A DNA stretch of 64,000 nucleotides from Phycisphaerae bacterium (GTDB lineage Bacteria; Planctomycetota; Phycisphaerae; UBA1845; Fen-1342), in the NCBI GenBank assembly GCA_028277645.1, contig JANQFV010000072.1:62001-126000 (forward strand). The letters run 5' to 3'. The position numbers were made by a program, and so were the translations under genes. This document shows positions 26,241 to 34,258 of the stretch, in pieces (positions within the stretch are counted from its first letter, which is position 1; the number at the start of each line of letters is the position of its first letter). Under the pieces are notes generated by a model that was not told the origin of the DNA, searched no databases, and saw only the letters and a program-made list of their open reading frames with translations.

Positions 26241-26861
26241 TCAACTCACCTGCGGAATCTTCATCTCATAAGGCTCATCCGCATTGCTGTACCACGCCCC
26301 ACCCAGACGCCCAACCGTCGTCAGCTTGTGCGGATCGACCAGACCGTCGGCGTCGAGGATTTCGTCTGCCACGTGGATCGCCATGATGTCGCCAAACACC
26401 ACGTTCCCGCCGCCGGGGCCTTCGCCCGTGGTCACGACCTGTCGCAGCCGACACTCCATATTCACCGGCGATTCGGCCACCAGCGACGCTTTCACCAACT
26501 TCGCCGGCGCCGGCGTCAGACCGCTGAACTCGAACTCGCTTCCCTCCGGCGGTAGCTCGGCGGCACACGCGTTCGCCTGCTTGCCGATCTCGGCCGACAC
26601 CGTCGCGATCACGAACTCGTTCGTGTCCTGAATGTTCTGCAGCGTATCCTTCGACCCGCCCGTGCGCCGAAACGTCGGACAGAACAGCACCACCGGCGGA
26701 TTACCCGAGACCATGTTGTAGAAGCTGTACGGTGCGACGTTCAGCACGCCGGTCTTCGACACGGTCGACACCAGCGCAATCGGCCGCGGATTGATGAAGC
26801 CAATGCACAGCTTGTAGATGTCCCGCCAGGTCTTCTCGGTCGATGCGATGTCAACGAACAT
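26241..26861 (-). CDS. Flavin reductase-like FMN-binding protein
   Basis: A 206-residue protein of the flavin reductase-like (DIM6/NTAB) family. RPIALVSTVSKTGVLNVAPYSFYN near residue 26 and VVLFCPTFRRTGGSKDTLQNI near 57 form the FMN/ribityl-binding region. Members reduce flavins or act as FMN-dependent hydrolases or oxidoreductases. GGAGG lies nine bases before the ATG. It is separated from folK by 150 bases filled with repeats, so a common transcript is doubtful. Confidence 0.9.
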   Translation of the reverse strand: MFVDIASTEKTWRDIYKLCIGFINPRPIALVSTVSKTGVLNVAPYSFYNMVSGNPPVVLFCPTFRRTGGSKDTLQNIQDTNEFVIATVSAEIGKQANACAAELPPEGSEFEFSGLTPAPAKLVKASLVAESPVNMECRLRQVVTTGEGPGGGNVVFGDIMAIHVADEILDADGLVDPHKLTTVGRLGGAWYSNADEPYEMKIPQVS

Positions 26862-26885
26862 CGGTGCTCACCTCCGCGTTGAAGC

Positions 26886-26977
26886 GTCATTCCGAACGCA
26901 GTGAGGAATCTATGTGCGAATGGATGATGGTCTCAATCCTAACGCAGATTCCTCCTCACTGTGCTCGTCGGAATGAC
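26886..26977. repeat. Composite inverted-repeat element (MITE-like)
   Basis: GTCATTCCGAACGCAGTGAGGAATCT (26886-26911) and its inverted relative AGATTCCTCCTCACTGTGCTCGTCGGAATGAC (26946-26977) face each other across 34 bases. Each arm is itself an imperfect palindrome. Single copies of the same family are at 20795 and 37266. Confidence 0.65.
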
Positions 26978-27011
26978 GCGCGCCGGGCACGCCGAAAAGG
27001 CCGCTGAGAAC

Positions 27012-27494
27012 TCAACCCTCCCCCAGCCCCTCCCTGCAAGGGAGGGGAGTAACGGTCGCAAGCCTCCGCGTCGCCGCCAGCGCCTCGGCCGAGCAGATCT
27101 CGCGCAAGGGCTCCTGCACAAACGCCCGTTCCCACATTCGCGGATGCGGCACGATCAGGTCCGGCTCGTGAATCACGCGCTCGCCGTACAGCAGCAGATC
27201 CAGATCCAGCGTACGCGGCCCGTTCGGCACGGCCCGCTCGCGGCCATGCGCTGCCTCGATCGCCTGCAGCCGCCCCAGCAACGCCCGCGGCGACAGCGCC
27301 GTTTCCAGTTCAGCAACCGCGTTCAGGAATCTCCCCTGCCCCGCCGGCCCGCCGACCGGCTCAGTCTCGTGCAGAGTCGAACGCGCGACGACGTGGATAT
27401 CGCCCTCGGCCGCCAGCTCGCGCAGCGCGTCCTCAATATGCCGCGCCCGGTCGCCCAGATTCGACCCCAGGCCGATGTAGACCCCGCGATTCAC
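27012..27494 (-). CDS. folK: 2-amino-4-hydroxy-6-hydroxymethyldihydropteridine pyrophosphokinase
   Basis: A 160-residue HPPK. N-terminal VYIGLGSNLGDR and the family signature GPRTLDLDLLLYG are present, with HPRMWERAFVQEPL following. It transfers pyrophosphate from ATP to the pterin in folate synthesis. The start is GTG 27494, which overlaps the stop of the upstream aminotransferase as GTGA (a GTG at 27497 is also possible). The last 12 or so residues (PLPCREGLGEG) and the stop codon are encoded by a dispersed hairpin repeat, so the native C-terminus has been replaced or extended. Confidence 0.93.
   Translation of the reverse strand: MNRGVYIGLGSNLGDRARHIEDALRELAAEGDIHVVARSTLHETEPVGGPAGQGRFLNAVAELETALSPRALLGRLQAIEAAHGRERAVPNGPRTLDLDLLLYGERVIHEPDLIVPHPRMWERAFVQEPLREICSAEALAATRRLATVTPLPCREGLGEG
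27015..27047 (-). repeat. GGGAGG hairpin repeat, copy D, inside the folK 3' end
   Basis: CCCCTCCCT (27027-27035), loop GCA, AGGGAGGGG (27039-27047), tail at 27015-27026. Orientation is the same as copy C. It overlaps the last codons of folK. Confidence 0.75.
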
Positions 27495-28660
27495 CACTTC
27501 AGCTTCCGCATGCGTTCCACCGCCAACTCGATGCGCTCGTCCGACACACTCACGGAGAACCGCACGTAGCCCTCGCCCGTCGGCCCAAACCCCACACCCG
27601 GCACGCCCACGATGTCCGCCTCGTCCAGCAGCCGCCGGCACACCGTCATCGAGTCAGTCCCGCCCGGCACACCGGCCCAGACGTAGAACGTCGCCCGCGG
27701 CGGCTCGGCCGTGAACCCCAGATCGCGCAGCCCGCCGCTCAGCAGCTCGGCCCGTCGCCGATAGCCCTGCCGCATCTGTTCGACCTCGGGACAGTCCGCC
27801 CGTGCGTACGCCGCGGCGGTCGTCTCCTGAATCGCGAAGAACAGCCCACTGTCAACGTTGGCCTTGATCCGCGCCAGGGCGGCGATGACATCAGCGTTCC
27901 CGATCACAAACCCCGTCCGCCAGCCGGTCATGTTGAACGTCTTCGACGCGGAGTGAAACTCGATCGCCACGTCGGTCGCCCCATCGACCTGGAGCACGCT
28001 CGGCGGCCGGAAGTCGTCCAGCCACATGTCGTTATAGGCCGCATCGTGCGCCAGGATGACGCTGTTCTCGCGGGCAAACGCCACAGCCCGCTCGAAGAAC
28101 GGCCGCTCGGCCACCGCTCCGGTGGGATTGTTCGGGTAGTTCAGGAACATCAACTTCGCGTTGGACCGCACGTCCGCCGGGATGGCGTCGAGATCCGGCA
28201 GCCAGCCCCGCTCCGCCACCAGCGGCACCGTGTACGGCTCCCCGCCCGCGAAAATCGTCGCCGCCCGGTAGGCCGGATACCCCGGCGACGGCACCAGCAC
28301 CGTCTCTCCCGGATTGACCACCGCCAATGGCAGGTGCCCGATCCCCTCCTTGCTGCCGATCAGGGCCAGCACCTGCGTCGCGGGATCCAGCATGACGCCG
28401 TAGCGGCGGCTGACGAACTCGGCGATCGCCCGTCGAAAGCCCGGCGACCCGCCGCCCAGCGGGTATTTGTGGTTCTCCGGCTTGGGCAGGGCCGCGATCA
28501 TCTGGTCGATGATGAATGTGTGCGTCGGTTCGGCCGGGTCGCCGACGCCGAAATCGATGACGTCCCGCCCGGCGTCGATGGCCACCGTCTTCTGACGGTT
28601 GATCTCGGCCAGCAGGTAGGGTGGTAGTGCCTTGAGTCGCTCCGACATCACAGCCGACAT
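27491..28660 (-). CDS. Class I/II aminotransferase, probable LL-diaminopimelate aminotransferase
   Basis: A 389-residue PLP enzyme of fold type I. The DVIDFGVGDPAEPTH N-terminal segment and overall layout resemble the DapL-type LL-diaminopimelate aminotransferases. The PLP lysine lies in HSASKTFNMTGWRTGF and the PNNPTGAV loop is conserved. DapL makes LL-diaminopimelate directly from tetrahydrodipicolinate for lysine and peptidoglycan. Specificity within the AspC/DapL group cannot be proven by eye, so no symbol is given. AGGA lies eight bases upstream of the ATG. It is coupled to folK by a GTGA overlap. Confidence 0.88.
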   Translation of the reverse strand: MSAVMSERLKALPPYLLAEINRQKTVAIDAGRDVIDFGVGDPAEPTHTFIIDQMIAALPKPENHKYPLGGGSPGFRRAIAEFVSRRYGVMLDPATQVLALIGSKEGIGHLPLAVVNPGETVLVPSPGYPAYRAATIFAGGEPYTVPLVAERGWLPDLDAIPADVRSNAKLMFLNYPNNPTGAVAERPFFERAVAFARENSVILAHDAAYNDMWLDDFRPPSVLQVDGATDVAIEFHSASKTFNMTGWRTGFVIGNADVIAALARIKANVDSGLFFAIQETTAAAYARADCPEVEQMRQGYRRRAELLSGGLRDLGFTAEPPRATFYVWAGVPGGTDSMTVCRRLLDEADIVGVPGVGFGPTGEGYVRFSVSVSDERIELAVERMRKLKW

Positions 28661-28966
28661 GCCCCGGTTCCTTTCGCAAGAGGCCGCGCGTTCGTCCAGT
28701 CAATCGGGAGCCAGAGTCTAGGCCGCCACATCGAGCCGAACAAGCGACGCGCCCCGGCGCGCGAGAATCGGACCGATCTGTCGAATTCTGCTGGCGATGC
28801 GAACATACGGACGATAGAATGAGTGGTTTGAAATGAATCTCCAGCCCCATGAGTGAGTTCACGCGAGCGGTGTACGCGACGCACTCAACAACATCAGCCC
28901 CGCATACCACAGTCAAGACTCTGACGGGCACGATCCATTGTCCGCTGGCCATTACCGAGCACAACG
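28661..28966. other. Divergent intergenic region before korA
   Basis: These 306 bases separate the aminotransferase and korA starts. TAGAAT at 28815-28820 is a fair -10 for the korA direction, but the -35 at the correct distance (TGGCGA) is weak. No riboswitch fold or gene was recognised. Confidence 0.35.
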
Positions 28967-30844
28967 ATGGGCACTGCAACTACTGAGCAAACGGATTCGC
29001 AGGGACACTCCACCGCCAAGGTCGAGGAACGCAACCGAGCCGCTGTGCGGCTGGCAGGTGACTCCGGCGATGGCATGCAGCTCGCCGGCACACAGTTCAC
29101 CGCCACGTCCGCGGTCGTCGGCAACGACATCGCGACCTTCCCCGACTACCCGGCCGAGATCCGCGCGCCGATGGGCACGCTGGCCGGCGTGTCCGGCTTT
29201 CAGATCAACTTCTCCAGCCACGAGATTCACACGCCGGGCGATCGCGTCGACTGCCTGGTCGCGATGAACCCCGCGGCGTTGAAGGCCAACATCGGCGATC
29301 TCAATGACGGCGGCGTGCTGGTCGTCAACACGGACGAGTTCACCGAGGCGAACCTGAACCGCGCGCAGTACGAATCGAATCCGCTCGATGGCAACGACCT
29401 CGACCGCTTCCAGCTTTACAAAGTGCCCATCACGCAGCAGACACTGGAGGCCGTCAAGGAAACTGGCCTCGGCCAGCGCGATGCCGGCCGCTGCAAGAAC
29501 TTCTACGCGCTCGGTATCCTCTTCTGGCTGTTTGAGCGCCCGCTCGACACCACACTGCGCTGGATCAATAACAAGTTCGGGCGCGTCCCGGCCGTTGCCA
29601 CGGCCAACACACTCGCACTGCACGCCGGCCACAACTTCGGCGAAACGGCCGAGATGTTCACGACGCGCTACCGGATCAAACCGGCCAAGCTGCGGCCTGG
29701 CACGTACCGCAACGTCACCGGTAACCAGGCCACCGCGCTCGGTCTGATCACCGCCGCCCGCCTCGCGAACAAGCCGCTGTTCTACGGCAGCTATCCGATC
29801 ACACCCGCGAGCGAAATCCTGCACGAACTGACGCTGCACAAGGCCCATGACGTCCGCGTCTTCCAGGCCGAAGACGAGATCGCCGCCATGTGCTCCGTCG
29901 TCGGTGCGGCTTACGCCGGCAACCTCTCCACGACCGGCACGTCCGGCCCCGGCATGGCGCTGAAGCAGGAGGCCGTCGGCCTAGCCGTGATGACCGAGCT
30001 ACCCTGCGTGATCGTCAACGTCCAGCGCGGCGGCCCCTCCACCGGTCTGCCGACCAAGACCGAGCAGTCCGACCTATGGCAGGTGATCCTGGGTCGCAAC
30101 GGCGAATGTCCACTGCCCGTGCTCGCAGCGCAATCGCCGGCGGACTGCTTCTGGAGTGCCATCGAAGCCGCCCGCATCGCCGTGAAGTACATGACGCCCG
30201 TGATCCTCCAGACTGATGGTTACCTCGGCAACGGTTCGGAGCCGTGGCGCGTTCCGGAGCCGGATGAGTTGGCCCCCATCCCGGTCACCCATCCCAAAGA
30301 TCCGGAAACCTATCAGGCCTACGAACGCGACGATTTCGGTGCCCGACCCTGGGCCATCCCCGGCACGCCCGGCCTCGCCCACCGCATCGGCGGTCTCGAA
30401 AAAGCCGACGTCACCGGCAATGTCTGCTACACCCCCGGCAACCACCAGCGCATGGTCGAGCTGCGTGCGGAGAAGGTCGCCGGCGTCATTCGCGACGTCC
30501 CCGATCAGGAAATCTTCGGCGACGAGAGCGGCGAGCTACTGGTCGTTTCCTGGGGCGGCACGTTCGGCGCGGTACGGACAGCCATCGAGGACGCCCGCGA
30601 CGACGGGAAGCCAGTCTCACATATCCACATCCGCTGGCTGCACCCGATGCCCGCCAACCTGGGCGATATACTCAAACGGTTCAAAACCGTGCTCGTTTGC
30701 GAGCTCAACCTCGGCCAGTTGCAGATGCTGTTGCGGGCGAACTACCTGGTCGACGCGATCGGCCTGAACAAAGTGCAGGGCCAGCCGTTCCGCGTGTTCG
30801 AGATTATCGAGAAGATCGACGAAGTGCTGGGAGGTAAGAACTAA
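28967..30844 (+). CDS. korA: 2-oxoacid:ferredoxin oxidoreductase, fused gamma-alpha subunit
   Basis: A 625-residue protein joining the gamma domain (about 20-215, with RLAGDSGDGMQLAG at its start) and the alpha, pyrimidine-binding domain (about 240-610, with YPITPASEILHEL and the TSGPGMALKQEAVGLA loop). This two-subunit arrangement is typical of 2-oxoglutarate:ferredoxin oxidoreductases (KorAB) and some pyruvate enzymes. It decarboxylates a 2-oxoacid to acyl-CoA and reduces ferredoxin. The beta subunit follows with a TAATG overlap. KorA is favoured over PorA by the layout, but specificity is inferred. Confidence 0.93.
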   Translation: MGTATTEQTDSQGHSTAKVEERNRAAVRLAGDSGDGMQLAGTQFTATSAVVGNDIATFPDYPAEIRAPMGTLAGVSGFQINFSSHEIHTPGDRVDCLVAMNPAALKANIGDLNDGGVLVVNTDEFTEANLNRAQYESNPLDGNDLDRFQLYKVPITQQTLEAVKETGLGQRDAGRCKNFYALGILFWLFERPLDTTLRWINNKFGRVPAVATANTLALHAGHNFGETAEMFTTRYRIKPAKLRPGTYRNVTGNQATALGLITAARLANKPLFYGSYPITPASEILHELTLHKAHDVRVFQAEDEIAAMCSVVGAAYAGNLSTTGTSGPGMALKQEAVGLAVMTELPCVIVNVQRGGPSTGLPTKTEQSDLWQVILGRNGECPLPVLAAQSPADCFWSAIEAARIAVKYMTPVILQTDGYLGNGSEPWRVPEPDELAPIPVTHPKDPETYQAYERDDFGARPWAIPGTPGLAHRIGGLEKADVTGNVCYTPGNHQRMVELRAEKVAGVIRDVPDQEIFGDESGELLVVSWGGTFGAVRTAIEDARDDGKPVSHIHIRWLHPMPANLGDILKRFKTVLVCELNLGQLQMLLRANYLVDAIGLNKVQGQPFRVFEIIEKIDEVLGGKN

Positions 30845-31860
30845 TGGCCGCCGACACGCCCCCCACTGTCACCGCCAAGGACTTCAAGACCGACCAGCAG
30901 GTCAAGTGGTGTCCCGGCTGCGGCGATCACTCCGTGCTCGTGCAGCTCCAGAAGGTCCTCGCCGCCAACGGCGTCGACAAGGACAACACGGTGTTCGTGT
31001 CCGGCATCGGCTGCTCCAGCCGTTTCCCATACTACATGGACACGTACGGCATCCACGGCATCCACGGCCGCGCGCCGGCCGTCGCGACCGGCGTGAAGTG
31101 CGCCAACCCCGATCTCGATGTGTGGGTGGTCACCGGCGACGGCGACGCATTGTCCATCGGCGGCAACCACTTCCTGCACGCTGTCCGTCGCAACGTCGGA
31201 CTCAAGATCGTACTGTTCAACAACCGCATCTACGGTTTGACAAAAGGCCAGTACTCGCCCACGAGCGACTTCGGCATGAGGACGAAGTCTTCGCCGCAGG
31301 GCTCGATCGACCACCCGATGCACCCGATTTCGGTTGCGATCGGCGCGGAGATCACGTTCGTCGCCCGTGCGGTCGACACCGATGTCAAGCACCTCCAGTA
31401 CGTGCTCGACCGGGCCGCCAAGCACGAGGGCACCGCGTTTGTCGAGGTCTATCAGAACTGCGCGGTGTACAACGACGGCGCGTACAAGTACGCCACCGAT
31501 CGCGCGACCAAGGACGACCACATCGTCTACCTGGAGCACGGCAAGCCGCTGATCTTCGGCAAGAACCGCGACAAGGGCATTCGCCTCGAAGGTGAGCTGC
31601 TCGAAGTAGTCGACCTCGGGCGCGTCTCGCAGGACGACTTGATCATCCACGATGAGAAGGCGACCGACGCAGCGATGGCCTACCGCCTGGCGCGCATGCA
31701 CTATCCGGAATACCCCGTGCCGCTGGGCGTATTTCTCGCGATCGAAAAGCCCGCCTACGACGAGTTGATGATGGATCAGATCGCCGCCGCCCGTGAACAA
31801 TCCGGCCCCGGCGACCTGCAAAAGCTCCTCAACGCCGGCGACACCTGGCAGGTCGAATAG
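30844..31860 (+). CDS. korB: 2-oxoacid:ferredoxin oxidoreductase, beta subunit
   Basis: A 338-residue TPP-binding subunit. CPGCGDH near residue 24 and GIGCSSRFPYYMDTYGIHG give Cys residues of the Fe-S-containing beta type; GDGDALSIGGNHFLHA followed by VLFNNRIYGLTKGQYSPTS is the TPP/Mg2+ motif. GGGAGG lies before the ATG, whose A is the last base of the korA stop. It works with KorA in the cytosol. A hairpin about 70 bases downstream probably ends the transcript. Confidence 0.95.
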   Translation: MAADTPPTVTAKDFKTDQQVKWCPGCGDHSVLVQLQKVLAANGVDKDNTVFVSGIGCSSRFPYYMDTYGIHGIHGRAPAVATGVKCANPDLDVWVVTGDGDALSIGGNHFLHAVRRNVGLKIVLFNNRIYGLTKGQYSPTSDFGMRTKSSPQGSIDHPMHPISVAIGAEITFVARAVDTDVKHLQYVLDRAAKHEGTAFVEVYQNCAVYNDGAYKYATDRATKDDHIVYLEHGKPLIFGKNRDKGIRLEGELLEVVDLGRVSQDDLIIHDEKATDAAMAYRLARMHYPEYPVPLGVFLAIEKPAYDELMMDQIAAAREQSGPGDLQKLLNAGDTWQVE

Positions 31861-31927
31861 CAGTTTGGGAACCGGCCCCAGCAGGCCGGATCTGCCTCTT
31901 CGCTGTGACCACCGCTAGTAACAACAC

Positions 31928-31952
31928 GGGACAGGCCAGAGGCCTGTCCCGT
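31928..31952. terminator. Perfect hairpin between convergent korB and the aminotransferase
   Basis: CGGGACAGGCC (31928-31938), loop AGA, GGCCTGTCCCG (31942-31952): an 11-bp perfect stem. It lies between two convergent genes and could be a bidirectional terminator or a copy of a dispersed palindrome. Confidence 0.5.
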
Positions 31953-31983
31953 CCCTACGCCGTGCACAAGCGGTTGCTAGCGT

Positions 31984-33126
31984 CTACAACCGCTCCGCGA
32001 ACACCTTCTGCGCCGCGGTTACGCCGGCACCGAGCTCAAACTTGTGCCCCAGCTTGTAGAGCACCTGCTCAAGCGCCGCCACCGCGACCATCGTGTCCAT
32101 GTCGTCCACGTAGCCCATGTGGCCGATGCGGAAAATCTTGCCCTTCAGGTGATCCTGTCCGCCGGCGGACTGAATGCCGTAACGCGCCTGCAGCTCGTTG
32201 CGAATGTCCTTGACCTTCACACCTTCGGGACAGCAGAACGCCGTCACCGAATCGCTCGGCCGCTTCGAGAACACTTCGAGCCCGATCGCCTGACCGGCCT
32301 TGCGCGTCGCCTCGGCCATCGCCGCCACGCGCTTCCACACGTTCTCCATGCCCTCTTCGACCAGCATATCCAACGCCTTCACCAGGCCGCGGATCATCAC
32401 ATGCGCCGGCGTGAACGGCGTATCGTGCCCCTGCGCGCTCTTGCGCGCCTTGATCAGGTTCAGGTAGAACGCGTGCTGGTCTTTGTTGCCCTCGATCACA
32501 TTCCACGCTTCCTCGCTCAATGACAGGAAACCGAGCCCCGGCGGCAGCATCAGCGACTTCTGCGCGCCGGTGATCAGCACGTCGATGCCCCACTCGTCCG
32601 GCTTTACCGGCAGCGCGCCGACCGACGTGATGCCGTCGACCAGGAACAGCTTGCCCGCCCCCTTGACGATCTTCGCGATGGCTTCCACGTCGCACAGCGT
32701 AGCGGTCGACGTCTCGCTGTGCGTCAGCATGACGCTCGTGATGTCCGGGGCATTCTTCAGGTAGTCGGCGATCCACTGCGGATCGATCGCCGTTCCCCAC
32801 TCGATCTCGTGTCGATGCACGGGAATACCGTACTGCTCGGCAATCAGGCCCCAGCGCTGCCCGAATTTGCCGCCCTCGATCGTCAGCATCTTCGAGCCGG
32901 CCGGATTGCAGCCGACGATCGCCGCTTCGGCGGCGGCCGTGCCCGAGCCCGTGATGATGATGCACTCGTTCTTCGTACACATCACCGTCTGGAGCTTCTC
33001 GGCAGCCTGCTTCATGAACTCCTTGAACCAGTCGGTGCGGTGGTGCTCGAACGGGCGCGCCATCTCGAGCATGACTTCCTCAGGAACGGCACACGGGCCG
33101 GGCGTAAACAGGCGAATCTTCTTCAT
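31984..33126 (-). CDS. Alanine-glyoxylate/serine-pyruvate-type aminotransferase (class V)
   Basis: A 380-residue PLP enzyme of the SGAT/AGXT family. It starts MKKIRLFTPGPCAVPEEV, a typical N-terminus; ITGSGTAAAEAAI binds PLP phosphate and the lysine lies in LITGAQKSLMLPPGLGFL. The C-terminal GKIFRIGHMGYVDDMD is conserved. Known members act on alanine plus glyoxylate, serine plus pyruvate or related pairs. The start is set by GGAGG nine bases before the ATG; the frame extends only seven codons further upstream. Convergent with korAB, divergent from the PTS IIA gene. Confidence 0.92.
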   Translation of the reverse strand: MKKIRLFTPGPCAVPEEVMLEMARPFEHHRTDWFKEFMKQAAEKLQTVMCTKNECIIITGSGTAAAEAAIVGCNPAGSKMLTIEGGKFGQRWGLIAEQYGIPVHRHEIEWGTAIDPQWIADYLKNAPDITSVMLTHSETSTATLCDVEAIAKIVKGAGKLFLVDGITSVGALPVKPDEWGIDVLITGAQKSLMLPPGLGFLSLSEEAWNVIEGNKDQHAFYLNLIKARKSAQGHDTPFTPAHVMIRGLVKALDMLVEEGMENVWKRVAAMAEATRKAGQAIGLEVFSKRPSDSVTAFCCPEGVKVKDIRNELQARYGIQSAGGQDHLKGKIFRIGHMGYVDDMDTMVAVAALEQVLYKLGHKFELGAGVTAAQKVFAERL

Positions 33127-33172
33127 CGTCGAGCACCTCCAGTTCAAGGACAGAACCTGCGGGACAATCGGG

Positions 33173-33345
33173 TATCCTAGGGATCAAGGGATCAACGGAG
33201 CAAGCTAGGGATTATGGGATTGAGGGATTGAGGTTCCGGACCGTACCCTTTCCGCGCCCTCGGCCCGGAAAGGTCTCGATCCCATGCCTCAATCTTCTAA
33301 TCCCCTCCTTGATCCCTCGCTCCCTTGATCCCTCCATTCCTCGCA
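33173..33345. repeat. GGGATC/GGGATTA-rich inverted repeat region with central hairpin
   Basis: The left arm contains AGGGATCAAGGGATCAA, GGGATTATGGGATTGAGGGA; the right arm has the complement (CTTGATCCCTCGCTCCCTTG, TCTAATCCCCTCC). Between them CCTTTCCG (33247-33254) pairs with CGGAAAGG (33266-33273). The unit lies between two divergent genes. Related short runs occur at 21844 and 35683. Confidence 0.55.
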
Positions 33346-33398
33346 CGGTATACTCCACGTTTTCCATCCAATCGCGGCCCTTACCTTGGACGGCACGC

Positions 33399-33884
33399 AT
33401 GGAACTGAGCAAGATCCTCACGCCTGACCGCATTCGCGTTCCACTGACCGCCGCGGATAAGACAGGCGTTGTTACGGAATTGATCGGCGTACTATCAGAA
33501 ACAGGCGGGCTCCTCAATCGCGACGCCGCCCTCGACGCTGTCCTCAAACGCGAGGCTGAGCGGACCACCGGCATCGGCTACGGTTTGGCCATTCCGCACG
33601 GCAAGAGCGACGGCTGCGACAAGCTCACCATGGCGGCCGGCAAGCCTGCCAGCCCGGTCGATTTTCAGAGCCTCGATGGACGCCCGGTAACGTTCGTCGT
33701 TCTGCTCGTCAGCCCGCCCGACCAGACCGGTCCCCACATTCAGGCGCTGGCCAAAATCAGTCGCCTGATGAACCTCGAGGAATTCCGCGACGCGGTCGAC
33801 AAGGCCACGTCGGCCCAGGAGCTCCACGCCGCGATCACCACCTGCGAAGCCCTTGAGCCCGACGGTAAGGCCACCATCGGCTAG
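33399..33884 (+). CDS. PTS EIIA (PtsN/fructose-type) domain protein
   Basis: A 161-residue phosphocarrier domain of the IIA-Ntr/fructose class. The phosphorylated His is in GIGYGLAIPHGKS; VVLLVSPPDQTGPHIQALAKI is also typical. No membrane IIC, HPr or EI gene is nearby, so a regulatory role like PtsN is more likely than sugar uptake. The start at 33399 (MELSKILTPDRI) matches the family; the longer open frame runs through the repeat region upstream. No strong ribosome binding site. Confidence 0.92.
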   Translation: MELSKILTPDRIRVPLTAADKTGVVTELIGVLSETGGLLNRDAALDAVLKREAERTTGIGYGLAIPHGKSDGCDKLTMAAGKPASPVDFQSLDGRPVTFVVLLVSPPDQTGPHIQALAKISRLMNLEEFRDAVDKATSAQELHAAITTCEALEPDGKATIG

Positions 33885-34258
33885 CGCGCTGCGGGCTTCG
33901 AGGATTCCAGCGCGTAGCGCCGGCCTCCGTGGCCGACGTAAAACGCGGTTTGTGCTGGACGCCGAAGAGCGACACCGTTACGCCATCAACCGTGCGTACT
34001 GGGTAGACGAAGATCCGTCAACGCCATAACTCGCGCGTCGTATTCCGTTACCGCGTCCTCTTGCCACTACCAACAAACAGGACACGCGCAATTCCAACGA
34101 CGCGTGCGTGAACACACCTTGCGCCTGCGACGGAACGCCGTCACCCGTCGTTTCGATTCCGCACGATTAGCGGGCAAGTCACGCGCAAGACCAGCCGATG
34201 ATGTTTACGTAAGCAGTACAGCGACACGGCTCGTGCGTCCCTGACCGGCAGTTGCACC
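33885..34258. other. Intergenic region, nothing firm
   Basis: These 374 bases lie between two genes on the same strand. They contain a short GC-rich imperfect palindrome (AGCGCCGGCCTCCGTGGCCGACG near 33917) but no gene, RNA or convincing promoter. Confidence 0.4.

Noticed and set aside
33399..33884. A sugar-specific PTS operon
   Set aside because: Only a stand-alone IIA domain is present; no IIB, IIC, HPr or EI gene is nearby.
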